Assembly: GCA_024228495.1 (NCBI GenBank)
Contig: JAAETJ010000298.1
Location: 1-35,859 of the forward strand
Source: a bacterium
Lineage (GTDB): Bacteria > Pseudomonadota > Alphaproteobacteria > Rhizobiales > JAKIUO01
Length of the DNA stretch: 35,859 nucleotides
Reading direction: 5' to 3'
The position numbers were made by a program, and so were the translations under genes. Positions 1 to 8,600 of the stretch are shown here, piece after piece; the first letter of the stretch is position 1, and each line of letters starts with the position of its first letter. The notes under the pieces are model-generated. The model saw only the letters and a list, made by a program, of their open reading frames with translations, did no database searches and had not been told where the DNA came from.

Positions 1-236
1 AATCATTTCAGCTGGCGGTTTTGCTCCGTTTTCGGCGCAAAGAAACTTGAAAATATCCAGATATATCCTGCATTTCTTCACTTGAAACCGAACCAAAACA
101 GCTCAGCTGATTCTGATCCCGAGTGAACGCAAACCGCTCTAGTCTTTCGCGCCACGGTAAAATAAAAACCCCTCCTCTTGTGCAAAAGGGGAGGGGTTTT
201 ATTGTTGGGTAGTCGTCTGTCCTACTCAAACGGTAG
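1..236. other. Left-edge non-coding or decayed stretch
   Basis: No intact gene is visible here. On the minus strand an open frame of about 50 codons (roughly 155 down to 8) has plausible protein-like composition, with a charged N-terminal part and a basic C-terminal end, but it lacks a convincing start codon and ribosome binding site downstream of the terminator hairpin. It may be the tail of a decayed gene. The rest is terminator sequence. Confidence 0.3.
165..200. terminator. Strong bidirectional intrinsic terminator
   Basis: A near-perfect inverted repeat has arms AAAACCCCTCC and GGAGGGGTTTT around a short loop. The A-run on the left and T-run on the right give a U-tract on either strand, so it can end transcription from both sides. 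It lies between two apparently decayed gene fragments, so the genes it once served are not clear. Confidence 0.75.
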
Positions 237-428
237 TATATTCCCGGACCCGCTCCCCGTTCCCTTTCCAACTTATCGCATCACGGTCCGAGCCCCGGGT
301 ATTTGCAGGAAAAAGAAATCACTTATGTGCTGCGGGTCTATTGCAGGTCGGGTCGTTTTGATGAAACCAAAGCGAAAAAACTGGCGTTCAATATAGTGCG
401 TAAGGATGAGCGCTGGAAAAAGCTTTGA
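237..428 (+). pseudogene. Possible 3' remnant of an unidentified gene
   Basis: The frame ending in TGA at 426-428 reads like genuine protein in its last 42 codons (from 303), with a charged lysine-rich end (RFDETKAKKLAFNIVRKDER). It is closed upstream by a stop at 234-236 and has no ATG or ribosome binding site. It therefore looks like the tail of a gene whose 5' part is lost. The family is not recognised. The overlapping 72-codon frame from 178 has a composition unlike protein and is treated as spurious. Confidence 0.25.
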
Positions 429-446
429 CTGACATGATGAGCGCTT

Positions 447-2222
447 TTATTTCCAGAGATTGTCGATCATCGTAAGCAGTATATCCTGCCGCTCGGCGAT
501 GTCATTCAAGGACCAATCACTCATATTTTTCAAGGTATTGGTGAAATGTATAGGGTGATCGGCATTGTTCTTGAAAAGGATTGCATACTTGTCGGGAAAG
601 TCGGAATTTTTCATTAGCCTGTTTTCGCTGTCTTTACGCACCAGAAACAGATTGCCGAACAATTGAGTATTATATTTGCGCAGTTTTTCATCGGGAAAAT
701 TCGCAAGCCATTGACTGTTTTGCTCGGGACTGAGTGGCAAGAGATGCTCGACCGACAATGCTTCAGTTTCCATCAACTGATTATAATAGCTGACCGGCCT
801 GCCGGTTTCCTCCATATCAAGACGCAACAAGAGCAGCTTTGCCGCTACCGGTCTGGTCTGATGCATGTTACGCTCGATCGTATTGCGGACAATACGTTTT
901 TCAGCGGCTGACAATTCAACAACTTTGAACGGGTCCTTGCCATATTGCTGATCCCTCAATGCCCGCTTTAGCGGATTATATTTTTTCTTGCGATCTGGGG
1001 CACCACCCTTCATGACCAATAGTCCATAAGCAAGGCGTTCAAGCTTTTTAAAAAATGCCAAAGCTTGCGCAGGATCATTTCTATATCTGGTGATTGCCAA
1101 CATGGCCGGTGCGATCCAGTCATCATGGGGTAACCAGTTCAGAGTGCCAAAAATACGGTCCAGTTCGTGCTTGTTTTCCTGGTCAGGCCAGTTGGCCTCA
1201 TTGATGATGTTATAGGCATCCACATTGGGAATGATGTGATTTTCGATGAACGGTATTGCCCCACCGGCCTCGTCGATCATCTTGCGAAAATCGGCAAGAA
1301 GGTTGACATGGTCGGAGGTCAGGACAAAGCGGAAATGATTGAAAAAAGTTTTCTTTTGGCTTGAAGCCTTGCTACGCATAGTGCCAAGACTATCATTCCA
1401 CTGCTCCCAGATCGGGCGGTATTTTTCCACATATTCTGCACTTAAACTAGCCATCAACTCGACCTTTAATATGTCGCCTTCCGTGAGCTTTGTGCCGCTA
1501 TCATTGATGGATAAAAAGATCTGGAATGCATGATCGATTTTCTCCGATAAGATGATCACCACCTGACAATGATCGACAATATAGCCAAGCAGTCTGGTGC
1601 GGTCAGTTGCTGACAGATCAAGCAGGTTTCGATGCAGGCTGTCACGCACTTTGATCATATTCTCCTCACCTGTAGAGATATTGTCCAGATCAGGGACAGG
1701 ATTAATCGAGGATCCAAGTGTTAGCACATGCTTATGCAGGAATGCACCTTCTCCGCCGCAAAGGTCCAATCGGTACTGATTGTTGTCGCGACCGTCTCCA
1801 ATCAGGTTTTTGAGTGAGGGAAGATCCCCACTACTAGAGAGGTCGCGTAGTAGACAAAGAAGAATTGTCAAGGTGACAAGGCGCTGTTTGCCGTCGACAA
1901 CATCGAAATCTCCTTTGATATTGTCTGGGAGGCCAGCTTGCCCAGATATAATGGACGTAAAGGCGGCAGCAAGTTTTCCAGCAAGCGGTCGTTTTGCTGT
2001 CTCAGCCATATTGCCGGTGAGGATCAAGGCGCCAAGAAAGAAGCTTTCAATCTGGTTTTGTTCATGTTCTTCCCCCATTGCCTCGACAATATCTTCAAAT
2101 AGCTTGGTGCTTTGATCATTGGACCAGGAAAAGGCGCGTTGGTAAATCGGGATTGTGTAAGAGAATCTGCGGTCAAAGAGTTTTTTGAGAAGAATGGCAT
2201 GGGAAACAAATGAAGTGGACAT
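447..2222 (-). CDS. DUF262/DUF1524 protein (GmrSD-like)
   Basis: The predicted protein has 591 aa. The N-terminal DUF262 region shows IPIYQRAFSW at residues 24-33 and DGKQR at 110-114, a variant of the family DGQQR motif that belongs to the ParB/Srx-like nucleotide-hydrolysing fold. The C-terminal DUF1524 region starts at VEHLLP with His493, followed by conserved Trp and Asn residues of the His-Me-finger nuclease type. This two-domain layout is that of GmrSD-type type IV restriction enzymes, which cut modified phage DNA, and of other defence proteins. The start is taken as ATG at 2222; an in-frame TTG lies two codons upstream inside a tandem repeat, and no strong Shine-Dalgarno is seen for either. 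It stands alone, with no methylase or partner nearby. Its restriction activity and modification specificity are inferred only. Confidence 0.85.
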   Translation of the reverse strand: MSTSFVSHAILLKKLFDRRFSYTIPIYQRAFSWSNDQSTKLFEDIVEAMGEEHEQNQIESFFLGALILTGNMAETAKRPLAGKLAAAFTSIISGQAGLPDNIKGDFDVVDGKQRLVTLTILLCLLRDLSSSGDLPSLKNLIGDGRDNNQYRLDLCGGEGAFLHKHVLTLGSSINPVPDLDNISTGEENMIKVRDSLHRNLLDLSATDRTRLLGYIVDHCQVVIILSEKIDHAFQIFLSINDSGTKLTEGDILKVELMASLSAEYVEKYRPIWEQWNDSLGTMRSKASSQKKTFFNHFRFVLTSDHVNLLADFRKMIDEAGGAIPFIENHIIPNVDAYNIINEANWPDQENKHELDRIFGTLNWLPHDDWIAPAMLAITRYRNDPAQALAFFKKLERLAYGLLVMKGGAPDRKKKYNPLKRALRDQQYGKDPFKVVELSAAEKRIVRNTIERNMHQTRPVAAKLLLLRLDMEETGRPVSYYNQLMETEALSVEHLLPLSPEQNSQWLANFPDEKLRKYNTQLFGNLFLVRKDSENRLMKNSDFPDKYAILFKNNADHPIHFTNTLKNMSDWSLNDIAERQDILLTMIDNLWK

Positions 2223-2224
2223 AT

Positions 2225-2275
2225 ACAAGGGCTCAACAATTACAAGGGCTCAACAATTACAGGGACTCAACAATG
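2225..2275. repeat. Three tandem 17-bp repeats upstream of the DUF262 gene
   Basis: The unit ACAAGGGCTCAACAATT occurs perfectly at 2225-2241 and 2242-2258. A third degenerate copy (ACAGGGACTCAACAATG) lies at 2259-2275. The array abuts the start codon on the minus strand and so forms its 5' leader. It could be iterated binding sites or a slippage-prone expression switch. There are no spacers, so it is not CRISPR. Confidence 0.85.
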
Positions 2276-2563
2276 AGGATAGGTTACCGTACGAGATGAG
2301 CAAGCGGGGTGAGGGTGAAAAATATCAATCCTTGTATGGAACGCTGGAATTTCAATTTTTGTGCGAATATTTTGTCCCTAAAATGTAACCAGCTTTCAAA
2401 AATCTCGCAACTTAAATCGGATCCTCAAGGCAATAAATTTTATTCGTTAAAAATAGTATCTTACACATCAATCTTTCCAGATATTGGGGGGGTTAGGATT
2501 AGAAACCTAGAAGTCGTGGATCCTTGCAAACAGGGTTTGCTTGTTTGGCTAGCGTCGGTGAAC
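2276..2563. other. AT-rich gap between the DUF262 gene and the repressor gene
   Basis: No credible gene is seen in this stretch. It contains a small perfect hairpin (GCAAAC-agg-GTTTGC at 2526-2540) followed by a T-rich run on the plus strand. That would be a weak terminator reading rightwards, though no plus-strand gene precedes it. The promoter of the DUF262 gene must lie here or inside the repeats, but no clear -35/-10 pair was identified. Confidence 0.4.
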
Positions 2564-3202
2564 CTATTGGCTGGCCCAGATGATGCGTGCGATCCAGTCA
2601 AGCTCTTGAAGCGTGAATGACAGAGTTTGATGTTCGGGGTTAAGGGAGTAAAGTTCGATCTGCGTTGCTGTTTTTCGCAACAGCTCTTTTGCCAGAACCT
2701 GCCCTTCCAGTGTTTTGACGATAACCCGGTCATGACGCCGGATTTCTGAGCCAGGAGAGACGATCAGGATATCCCCTTCGCGGTACATTGGCTCCATCGA
2801 GTTTCCAGACACCTCAAGAGCGTAGGCATTTTCGTCGCGAATTTCGGGAAATTTAACCAGATCCCAACTGCCACCAACCGGGAATCCACCATCGTCAAAA
2901 AAACCTCCGACGCCAGCCTGGGCAAAACCAATGAGAGGGATGGGCGTAGTGTGACCGGGGGTCTCGCCGCCAGCGGTTATGACAAGGCGGGAAAAATCAT
3001 CAAAGCTGGCGTTTGTCGCCTCTAATATTTTTGCAATGCTTTCAGTGGAGGGCCAGCGTGGTTTCCCGCTTGCTGTCGTGCGTTTTGATTTATTGAACGT
3101 GGTAGGGTCCAGGCCAGCTTTTTTAGCCATGCCCGAAGGGGTCAAGCCATTTTTGCTGGCGAGCGCTTCAATTCCTGTCCAGATTTGCCAGTGTGTCAGC
3201 AT
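2564..3202 (-). CDS. LexA/CI-like S24 repressor with N-terminal HTH
   Basis: The protein has 212 aa from ATG at 3202; an in-frame TTG lies immediately upstream. Residues about 5-70 form a Cro/C1-type helix-turn-helix domain (GLTPSGMAKKAGLDPTTF). The C-terminal half is an S24 peptidase domain with the nucleophile serine in SGNSMEP (Ser135) and the general-base lysine in LAKE (Lys172). An Ala-Gly pair in FAQAGVGG near residue 97 is the likely self-cleavage site. Proteins of this kind repress target promoters and cut themselves on RecA activation or another stress signal. It is divergent from the gene at 3280, with a palindromic site between them. No phage structural genes are visible, so this may be a chromosomal or domesticated regulator. 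Confidence 0.85.
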   Translation of the reverse strand: MLTHWQIWTGIEALASKNGLTPSGMAKKAGLDPTTFNKSKRTTASGKPRWPSTESIAKILEATNASFDDFSRLVITAGGETPGHTTPIPLIGFAQAGVGGFFDDGGFPVGGSWDLVKFPEIRDENAYALEVSGNSMEPMYREGDILIVSPGSEIRRHDRVIVKTLEGQVLAKELLRKTATQIELYSLNPEHQTLSFTLQELDWIARIIWASQ

Positions 3203-3250
3203 CAAGATACACCATTTGGATAAGTTGATAATCGTTCGCGATGGGGATAA

Positions 3251-3268
3251 ATTCCCATTAATAGGAAT
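3251..3268. promoter_or_regulatory. Palindromic operator candidate
   Basis: ATTCCCATTAATAGGAAT is an 18-bp near-perfect palindrome, with 16 of 18 positions symmetric. It sits in the 77-bp gap between the divergently transcribed S24 repressor (start 3202) and the secreted protein gene (start 3280). Its position and symmetry fit an operator for the neighbouring repressor, perhaps with autoregulation. That assignment is inferred. Confidence 0.5.
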
Positions 3269-3279
3269 ATAGGCAGTAG

Positions 3280-3918
3280 ATGATTAAGATGTCCATAAAA
3301 ATACCGGCTGGCGATGTTCGAGATACCAATAAACTCTGGTCGCAATGGCTGTTCCCATTTTTATTTATTGTCGCCATATTGATCGCTGGCCTGTCAGCAA
3401 GCACGCCGGGGATAACGCAAGAAAAAAGCGAGGTGATTATCCGGATCGATCAGTTGCCACTTCGTGTCAGGCGGATGCATCAAGCGTTAACGCGCGCGGT
3501 CCGCAGCGGCAATGTTGAGAAAATGCGCCAAGTTTTGCAAATCAACGAACTTATGCCCTTGATCAACGGCCGGTTTATTCACGATCCTATCAAGTATTGG
3601 AAGGCTCAATCCCCCGATGGCAGCGGTCGCGAAATCCTGGCGGCTTTATCCGAGATTTTGGAGCTGCCTCCCGTAAAGGTCACGGTTAAACGACAAGCGA
3701 TTTATATCTGGCCCTATTTTGCGGTCGTGCCGCTCGATAAACTTTCATCAAGCGAGTTGGTACGGTTCTATCGGTTGGCACCGGCGAATAAAGCAGCGCA
3801 AATGTTGAAGAATAATCGCTATAGGCACACCCAAATGAACGTTGGCGCTGATGGCACTTGGCATTCTATAGAGATCGCGCTTGATCACTTGCTCGAAAAA
3901 CCGCCACAAAAGCCATAA
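3280..3918 (+). CDS. Conserved hypothetical membrane-anchored or secreted protein
   Basis: The protein has 212 aa. One hydrophobic segment at about residues 22-44 is an uncleaved signal anchor or a signal peptide, so the remainder should be periplasmic. The pattern GREILAALSEILEL (about 117-130), IYIWPYF (141-147) and PLDKLSSSEL (151-160) resembles, from memory, a family of uncharacterised secreted alphaproteobacterial proteins; this was not checked. No enzymatic motif is recognised. The start ATG at 3280 has a weak AGG six bases upstream, and ATG at 3289 is an alternative. It precedes the RND adaptor by about 195 bp on the same strand, so co-transcription is possible. Confidence 0.7.
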   Translation: MIKMSIKIPAGDVRDTNKLWSQWLFPFLFIVAILIAGLSASTPGITQEKSEVIIRIDQLPLRVRRMHQALTRAVRSGNVEKMRQVLQINELMPLINGRFIHDPIKYWKAQSPDGSGREILAALSEILELPPVKVTVKRQAIYIWPYFAVVPLDKLSSSELVRFYRLAPANKAAQMLKNNRYRHTQMNVGADGTWHSIEIALDHLLEKPPQKP

Positions 3919-4100
3919 AATGCTCCTATAGTGCCATCAAGCATGTCGGGCCATTGAATGCCCCCTCAAAATTGCATACTTCTTGCAAAAGAATATGTGC
4001 GCGCCACAAAATGCGACCCAATCGTGTTGTACGATCGTAAGGATTGTACGCAATTACCATCATAAAACGAGGCTTTTCATCGTATGTACCGCGTTTTGTC

Positions 4101-4106
4101 AGGAGG
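4101..4106 (+). promoter_or_regulatory. Shine-Dalgarno deciding the TTG start of the RND adaptor
   Basis: A perfect AGGAGG lies six bases before TTG at 4113-4115. The longer open frame from 4044 would place this site inside the coding region, and no comparable site precedes 4044, so TTG is the likely start. Confidence 0.8.
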
Positions 4107-4112
4107 AAAGAC

Positions 4113-5666
4113 TTGTCCGCTAGAACCCCCATATCGCGTATTTTCTTGGGCGGATTGAAGGTAGCTTTACCGGTTTTTGCGTTGTTCGTCGGGATCTATT
4201 CCTATCTGACGCTAAAATCTAATCGGCCGCCGTCTCCCAAACCGCAAAAACACGAGACGGTGCAGCCCGTGCGCACCATGTTGATCCACCTCTCGTCGCA
4301 TCAGCCAGCATTAAAACTTTATGGAGAAATCAAGTCCGGGCGCAAACTCGAATTACGCACCCTGGTGGCTGGCAAGGTGTTTGAAACCGGTACTCGGTTT
4401 CGTGAGGGAGCGCTTGTAAAAAAAGGCGATCTGTTGTTCTCAATCGATCCGTTTTCCTATAAGGGCGCGGTGGTTGAGGCCAATGCCAATATGGTTGAGG
4501 CACGGGCCCGTTTGAAAGAAAATACCGTCCAGACCAGAGCAGAAGAAACCAGCATCAGATATGCGGTTGAGCAGCTCAGGATCGCCAAGCGAGATATGGA
4601 GCGCGCGAAAAAACTAATGAGGAAGGGGTCGGTTACTCGTCAGGGAGGAGATCAGCGGGCACTGATCGTCTCGCAAAGACGCCAGACCCTAGATTCCAAG
4701 CGCGCAAATCTTGCGATCCTGCGCGCCAAGGCTGAACAACAAACCGCAAATATTAATAGTTTGAAATGGCGCCTCCAGCAGGCCCGGCGTAACCACCGTG
4801 ACACGCAATTGAAAGCCCCCTTTAGCGGTTATATCAATGAGATCAATGCTAATGTGGGGAAGCTGCTCAATGTTAATGACCGGGTGGCCGTGCTGCTCGA
4901 CGCCGATTGGATGGAGGCGGTTTTTACACTTTCCGATCGTCAGTATGGACGGTTGCTTGCGCCCTCAAGTAGCGAACCGACAGGACAAAAAATAAAGCCC
5001 TCAGGAAAAAAAGCGGTAGGGCAGCAAGAGAATGCCAGGGAGGGGCTGATCGGGCGACAAATTAAAGTCACCTGGAAGCTGGGGGCAACCTATCTCACTT
5101 ACAATGCTGTTGTGGAGCGGATTGGTGCGCGGATCTCCTCGGAAAGTGGTGGTGTTAAAGTGTATGCCCGATTGCTAAACCCCTCATACCCGCAACCGAT
5201 CAGAGATGGGGCCTTTGTTGATGTTAGAGTGCCCGACCGGCTCTATCACAAGGTGGCACGCTTGCCTCAAACGGCCCTTTATGGACGTTCCAAAGTCTAT
5301 ATTGTGGGATCAGATAAAAGACTGAGAGAACGGCTTGTAAAACTACACGCCATTGACGGTGAATTTGTGCTTGTCAGTGGTGCTCTGGCAGACTATGAGC
5401 GCGTTGTGGTGACGCGTATGTCGGTGATCGGCGGCGGCATGAAAGTAAATGATCTAGATGTGTCTTCTGGTCCATCAAATAAGTCGGGAAATTCGGGTAC
5501 ATCGAGTGATGCCAAACCCCGCAACAAGAACAGTTGGAAACCAATCAAGGGGGACGGAAGCGCCAGGCACCCAGGCGCGCGGCGTCAAGGTAATCAAGGG
5601 AACCAGGTCAAGAAACCCAGAGACCGGAGCAGTCTAAGCCGTGCGGAGCAAAAAAACCGTGGCTGA
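4113..5666 (+). CDS. RND efflux periplasmic adaptor (HlyD/membrane fusion family)
   Basis: The protein has 517 aa. A membrane anchor spans about residues 14-34. It is followed by the first half of a barrel-sandwich (biotinyl-lipoyl-like) domain, a long charged alpha-helical hairpin (about 115-235), the second half-motif LKAPFSGYINEINANVGKLL, and beta-barrel and membrane-proximal domains. The role is to link the inner-membrane pump encoded immediately downstream to an outer-membrane channel; no TolC-type gene is in the window. Unusual features are a polar insert near 285-312 and a disordered, lysine/arginine/asparagine-rich tail of roughly 65 residues, making it much longer than usual adaptors (about 350-420 aa). 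Its 3' end overlaps the pump gene, which indicates translational coupling. Confidence 0.88.
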   Translation: MSARTPISRIFLGGLKVALPVFALFVGIYSYLTLKSNRPPSPKPQKHETVQPVRTMLIHLSSHQPALKLYGEIKSGRKLELRTLVAGKVFETGTRFREGALVKKGDLLFSIDPFSYKGAVVEANANMVEARARLKENTVQTRAEETSIRYAVEQLRIAKRDMERAKKLMRKGSVTRQGGDQRALIVSQRRQTLDSKRANLAILRAKAEQQTANINSLKWRLQQARRNHRDTQLKAPFSGYINEINANVGKLLNVNDRVAVLLDADWMEAVFTLSDRQYGRLLAPSSSEPTGQKIKPSGKKAVGQQENAREGLIGRQIKVTWKLGATYLTYNAVVERIGARISSESGGVKVYARLLNPSYPQPIRDGAFVDVRVPDRLYHKVARLPQTALYGRSKVYIVGSDKRLRERLVKLHAIDGEFVLVSGALADYERVVVTRMSVIGGGMKVNDLDVSSGPSNKSGNSGTSSDAKPRNKNSWKPIKGDGSARHPGARRQGNQGNQVKKPRDRSSLSRAEQKNRG

Positions 5667-8600
5667 AGCAGTCGATAATTCAAAAGGTTCAAGAGATCAG
5701 GGCGCTCACAAGCTGATTTCCATGTTCGTGAGCCATCCAACCGCAGCCAATCTGATGATGGTGCTGATAGTGATCGCTGGTATGTTTGCGCTTGGCAAAT
5801 TGAACACGCAGTTTTTTCCAACCTTCAGTGTCCCCAATATTTCCATAAAAGTATCCTGGCCGGGTGCCAGTGCTGCGGATGTGGAAAGCACAATTATCGA
5901 CGCGCTGGAGCCGCAGTTACGTTTTCTCGATGGTGTCGATGGTATTGGTGCGGTGGCTCGCGAAGGCTTTGCAACTATTGGCATCGAGTTCATTCCATCG
6001 ACAGATATGCAAAAAGCGCTGGGGGATGTGCAACAGGCCGTGGACGGGGTCACTACATTGCCTGCTGATGCCGAAGCGCCGGTGATTGCACGTATCCAGC
6101 GCTATGACCGTGTCGCCAATATGTCTGTTTCTGGTCCCTATAGCGAGCAGGCCATTCGCAGTTTTGCCAAAACTATTCGCGATGGTCTGCTAAATGCCGG
6201 TATCGACAAGGTTGATTTTGTGGGGATGCGAGATCCCGAAATCGAAATCCGCGTCAAAGATCGCGACCTGCGCCGCCTCAAGCTGACGCTTGATGATATT
6301 GCCAAAAGAATAAACGAGGATAGCCGCGATTTTCCTTCAGGCATACTGGAGGGGGCGGTGGAGCGACAATTGCGCTCGGTGGCCGAGCGCAAAACCCCGG
6401 AGACCATTGGTCAGGTTGAAGTGCGTTCAGATAAGGCAGGCAATATAATTGTGCTGCGTGATATCGCAGATCTCGCCGAGCGCTTTGACGAGAGCAGCTT
6501 GGTGGGGCTTAAAAACGGCCAACCGGCGATTGAGCTGATCATCCGTCGCAGCCTCAAGTCAGACACGCTCAAGTCGCTGGAAATCTTGCGCAAATATATC
6601 ACGCAGATCCGCCCGACCCTGCCGTCCAATTTGCAGGTGGAGCTCTATAATGTGCGCGGTGATCATGTGGTCAATCGCCTCAATATCTTGATCAAGAATG
6701 GTGCGCAAGGGCTGATCCTTGTGTTGGTCATATTGTTTTTGTTTCTCAATGCACGTATTGCTTTTTGGGTAGCGGCCGGTATTCCCGTTGCCTTGATGGC
6801 GACATTTTCGGTGATGTATTTCACCAGCCAGAGTATCAATATGGTGTCCATGTTTGCGCTTATCATGATGCTTGGCATTATCGTTGATGATGCAATTGTG
6901 GTGGGGGAACACACAGCCACAAGACAGGGTAGGGGAGATACGCGCCTTGAGGCCTCGATTGCGGGAGCGGGGCGCATGTTGACGCCGGTGTTAGCTGCCA
7001 CCTTGACCACCATGGCCTCATTTCTCCCCATGATCCTCATTAGCGGGCGGCTTGGCGATATTATGGGCACGATGCCACAGGTCGTGCTGGCGGTGCTGAT
7101 CGCCTCGGTTATTGAGTGCTTTTTTATTCTGCCGGGGCATTTGCGTCATGGCTTTGGTAAAATGCAGGAAAAACCGGGGCGCTTTCGTAGCTGGTTTGAC
7201 GGACATTTTGATCGCTTTCGAGAGGGGCCGTTCAATTGGTTCGTGACGTTCTCTTATAATTGGCGCTATTCGACGCTGACCCTGTCGCTGATTTCCATGT
7301 TCATTGTCATCGGCCTTATAGCTGGGGGCCATATACATGTGCGCCGCTTCCCCTCGCCGCCGCCTGAACAATTGCGAATGAGTGTTGAATTTGCGGTGGG
7401 CACGCCCCGCGACCAACAGATCAGCGCCCTGCTTGAACTCGACCGCTCCTTGTATCGTGCTGAAAAGAAAGTAGCCGGTACAAAAGGCACGTTTATCACA
7501 TCAAGCTTCACCACCATTGGCTCCATTGGGCGTGACCGCGGCGATAATCTGGCCGAAGTGGAAGTGCAATTGACCTCAAGCGAAACGCGCTCGAAACCAA
7601 GCCGAGTAGCGCAATACTGGACGCGTTTAACGGAGGCCAGAGAGCAATCTGGTGAACAAAGTAAAAAGGGCGCATTGACGGCGCGCCGATTCATTCGTGT
7701 CTGGCGAGAATTACGACCAAAGATTGCTGGCGTGGAGCGTTTGACCCTGTCAGCCCAGCGTCATGGTCCAGGTGGCAAGGATGTGCATATCCAGCTGACG
7801 GGTGGCACGGTGCAGCAAATAAAAAAAGCTGCCGAAGCATTGAAGCCCCTATTGGCCGAGTTCCCTGGCATCTCGGCGGTGGAAGATGATCTGCCCTATG
7901 GCAAACCCGAACTTGTTCTGGAATTGACGTCACGCGGGCGAGCCCTTGGTTTTACTGCTCAAAGTGTTGGCACCAAGGTGCGCAACGCTTTTCAAGGGGC
8001 GATTGCGATGCGTTTTGCGAGGGATGACGAGGAAATTACCGTGCGCGTCAAGCGAGAGCAAAAGACGCGCGGATTGGGGGTTCTGGAACAGCTTTATCTG
8101 CGCAGCCTCGCCGGTGTTAGCGTGCCACTGACAGAGATTGTTTCTATTACCGAAAAGGCCGGCTTCTCGATCATCAAGCATGATGAAGGTCAACGCATTG
8201 TCTCGGTGACAGCTGATCTTGATAGCGATCAAATGGAGGTGCCGCAGCTCACCCATGAGCTCGACACCAAGGTGATGCCGCAGATCATGGCCGACTATGG
8301 GGTGCGCTACGACTATTCGGGTGCTGCCGAAGAGCGCAAACGAAATTTCAAGGATATGAAGAAGGGGGCGCTCGTGGCTCTGGCGCTCATCTATATTATT
8401 CTGGCCTGGGTGTTTGGTCATTACGCCAAGCCGTTGGCTGTGATGGCGATCATTCCCTTTGGTATTGTCGGTGCCGTTTTTGGTCATATGATCATGGGCA
8501 CTAATTTGACCATGATCAGTATGATCGGCCTGCTCGGCCTGTCAGGGATTCTGGTTAATGACAGCATCATTCTTGTCTCCACTGCCACGGAGAGGCTGGA

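Noticed and set aside
178-396. 72-codon plus-strand frame over the terminator
   Set aside because: It begins inside the terminator hairpin and has composition unlike a protein; a different frame in the same stretch reads more like coding sequence.
2225-2275. CRISPR-like repeat array
   Set aside because: Units are directly adjacent with no spacers and only about three copies exist.
2564-3918. Prophage start (repressor plus neighbouring gene)
   Set aside because: No integrase, replication or structural phage genes are nearby; the S24 repressor alone is not enough.
7930-8487. 185-codon minus-strand frame inside the RND pump
   Set aside because: It lies wholly antisense to a strongly conserved pump gene and its His-rich composition mirrors the coding strand.
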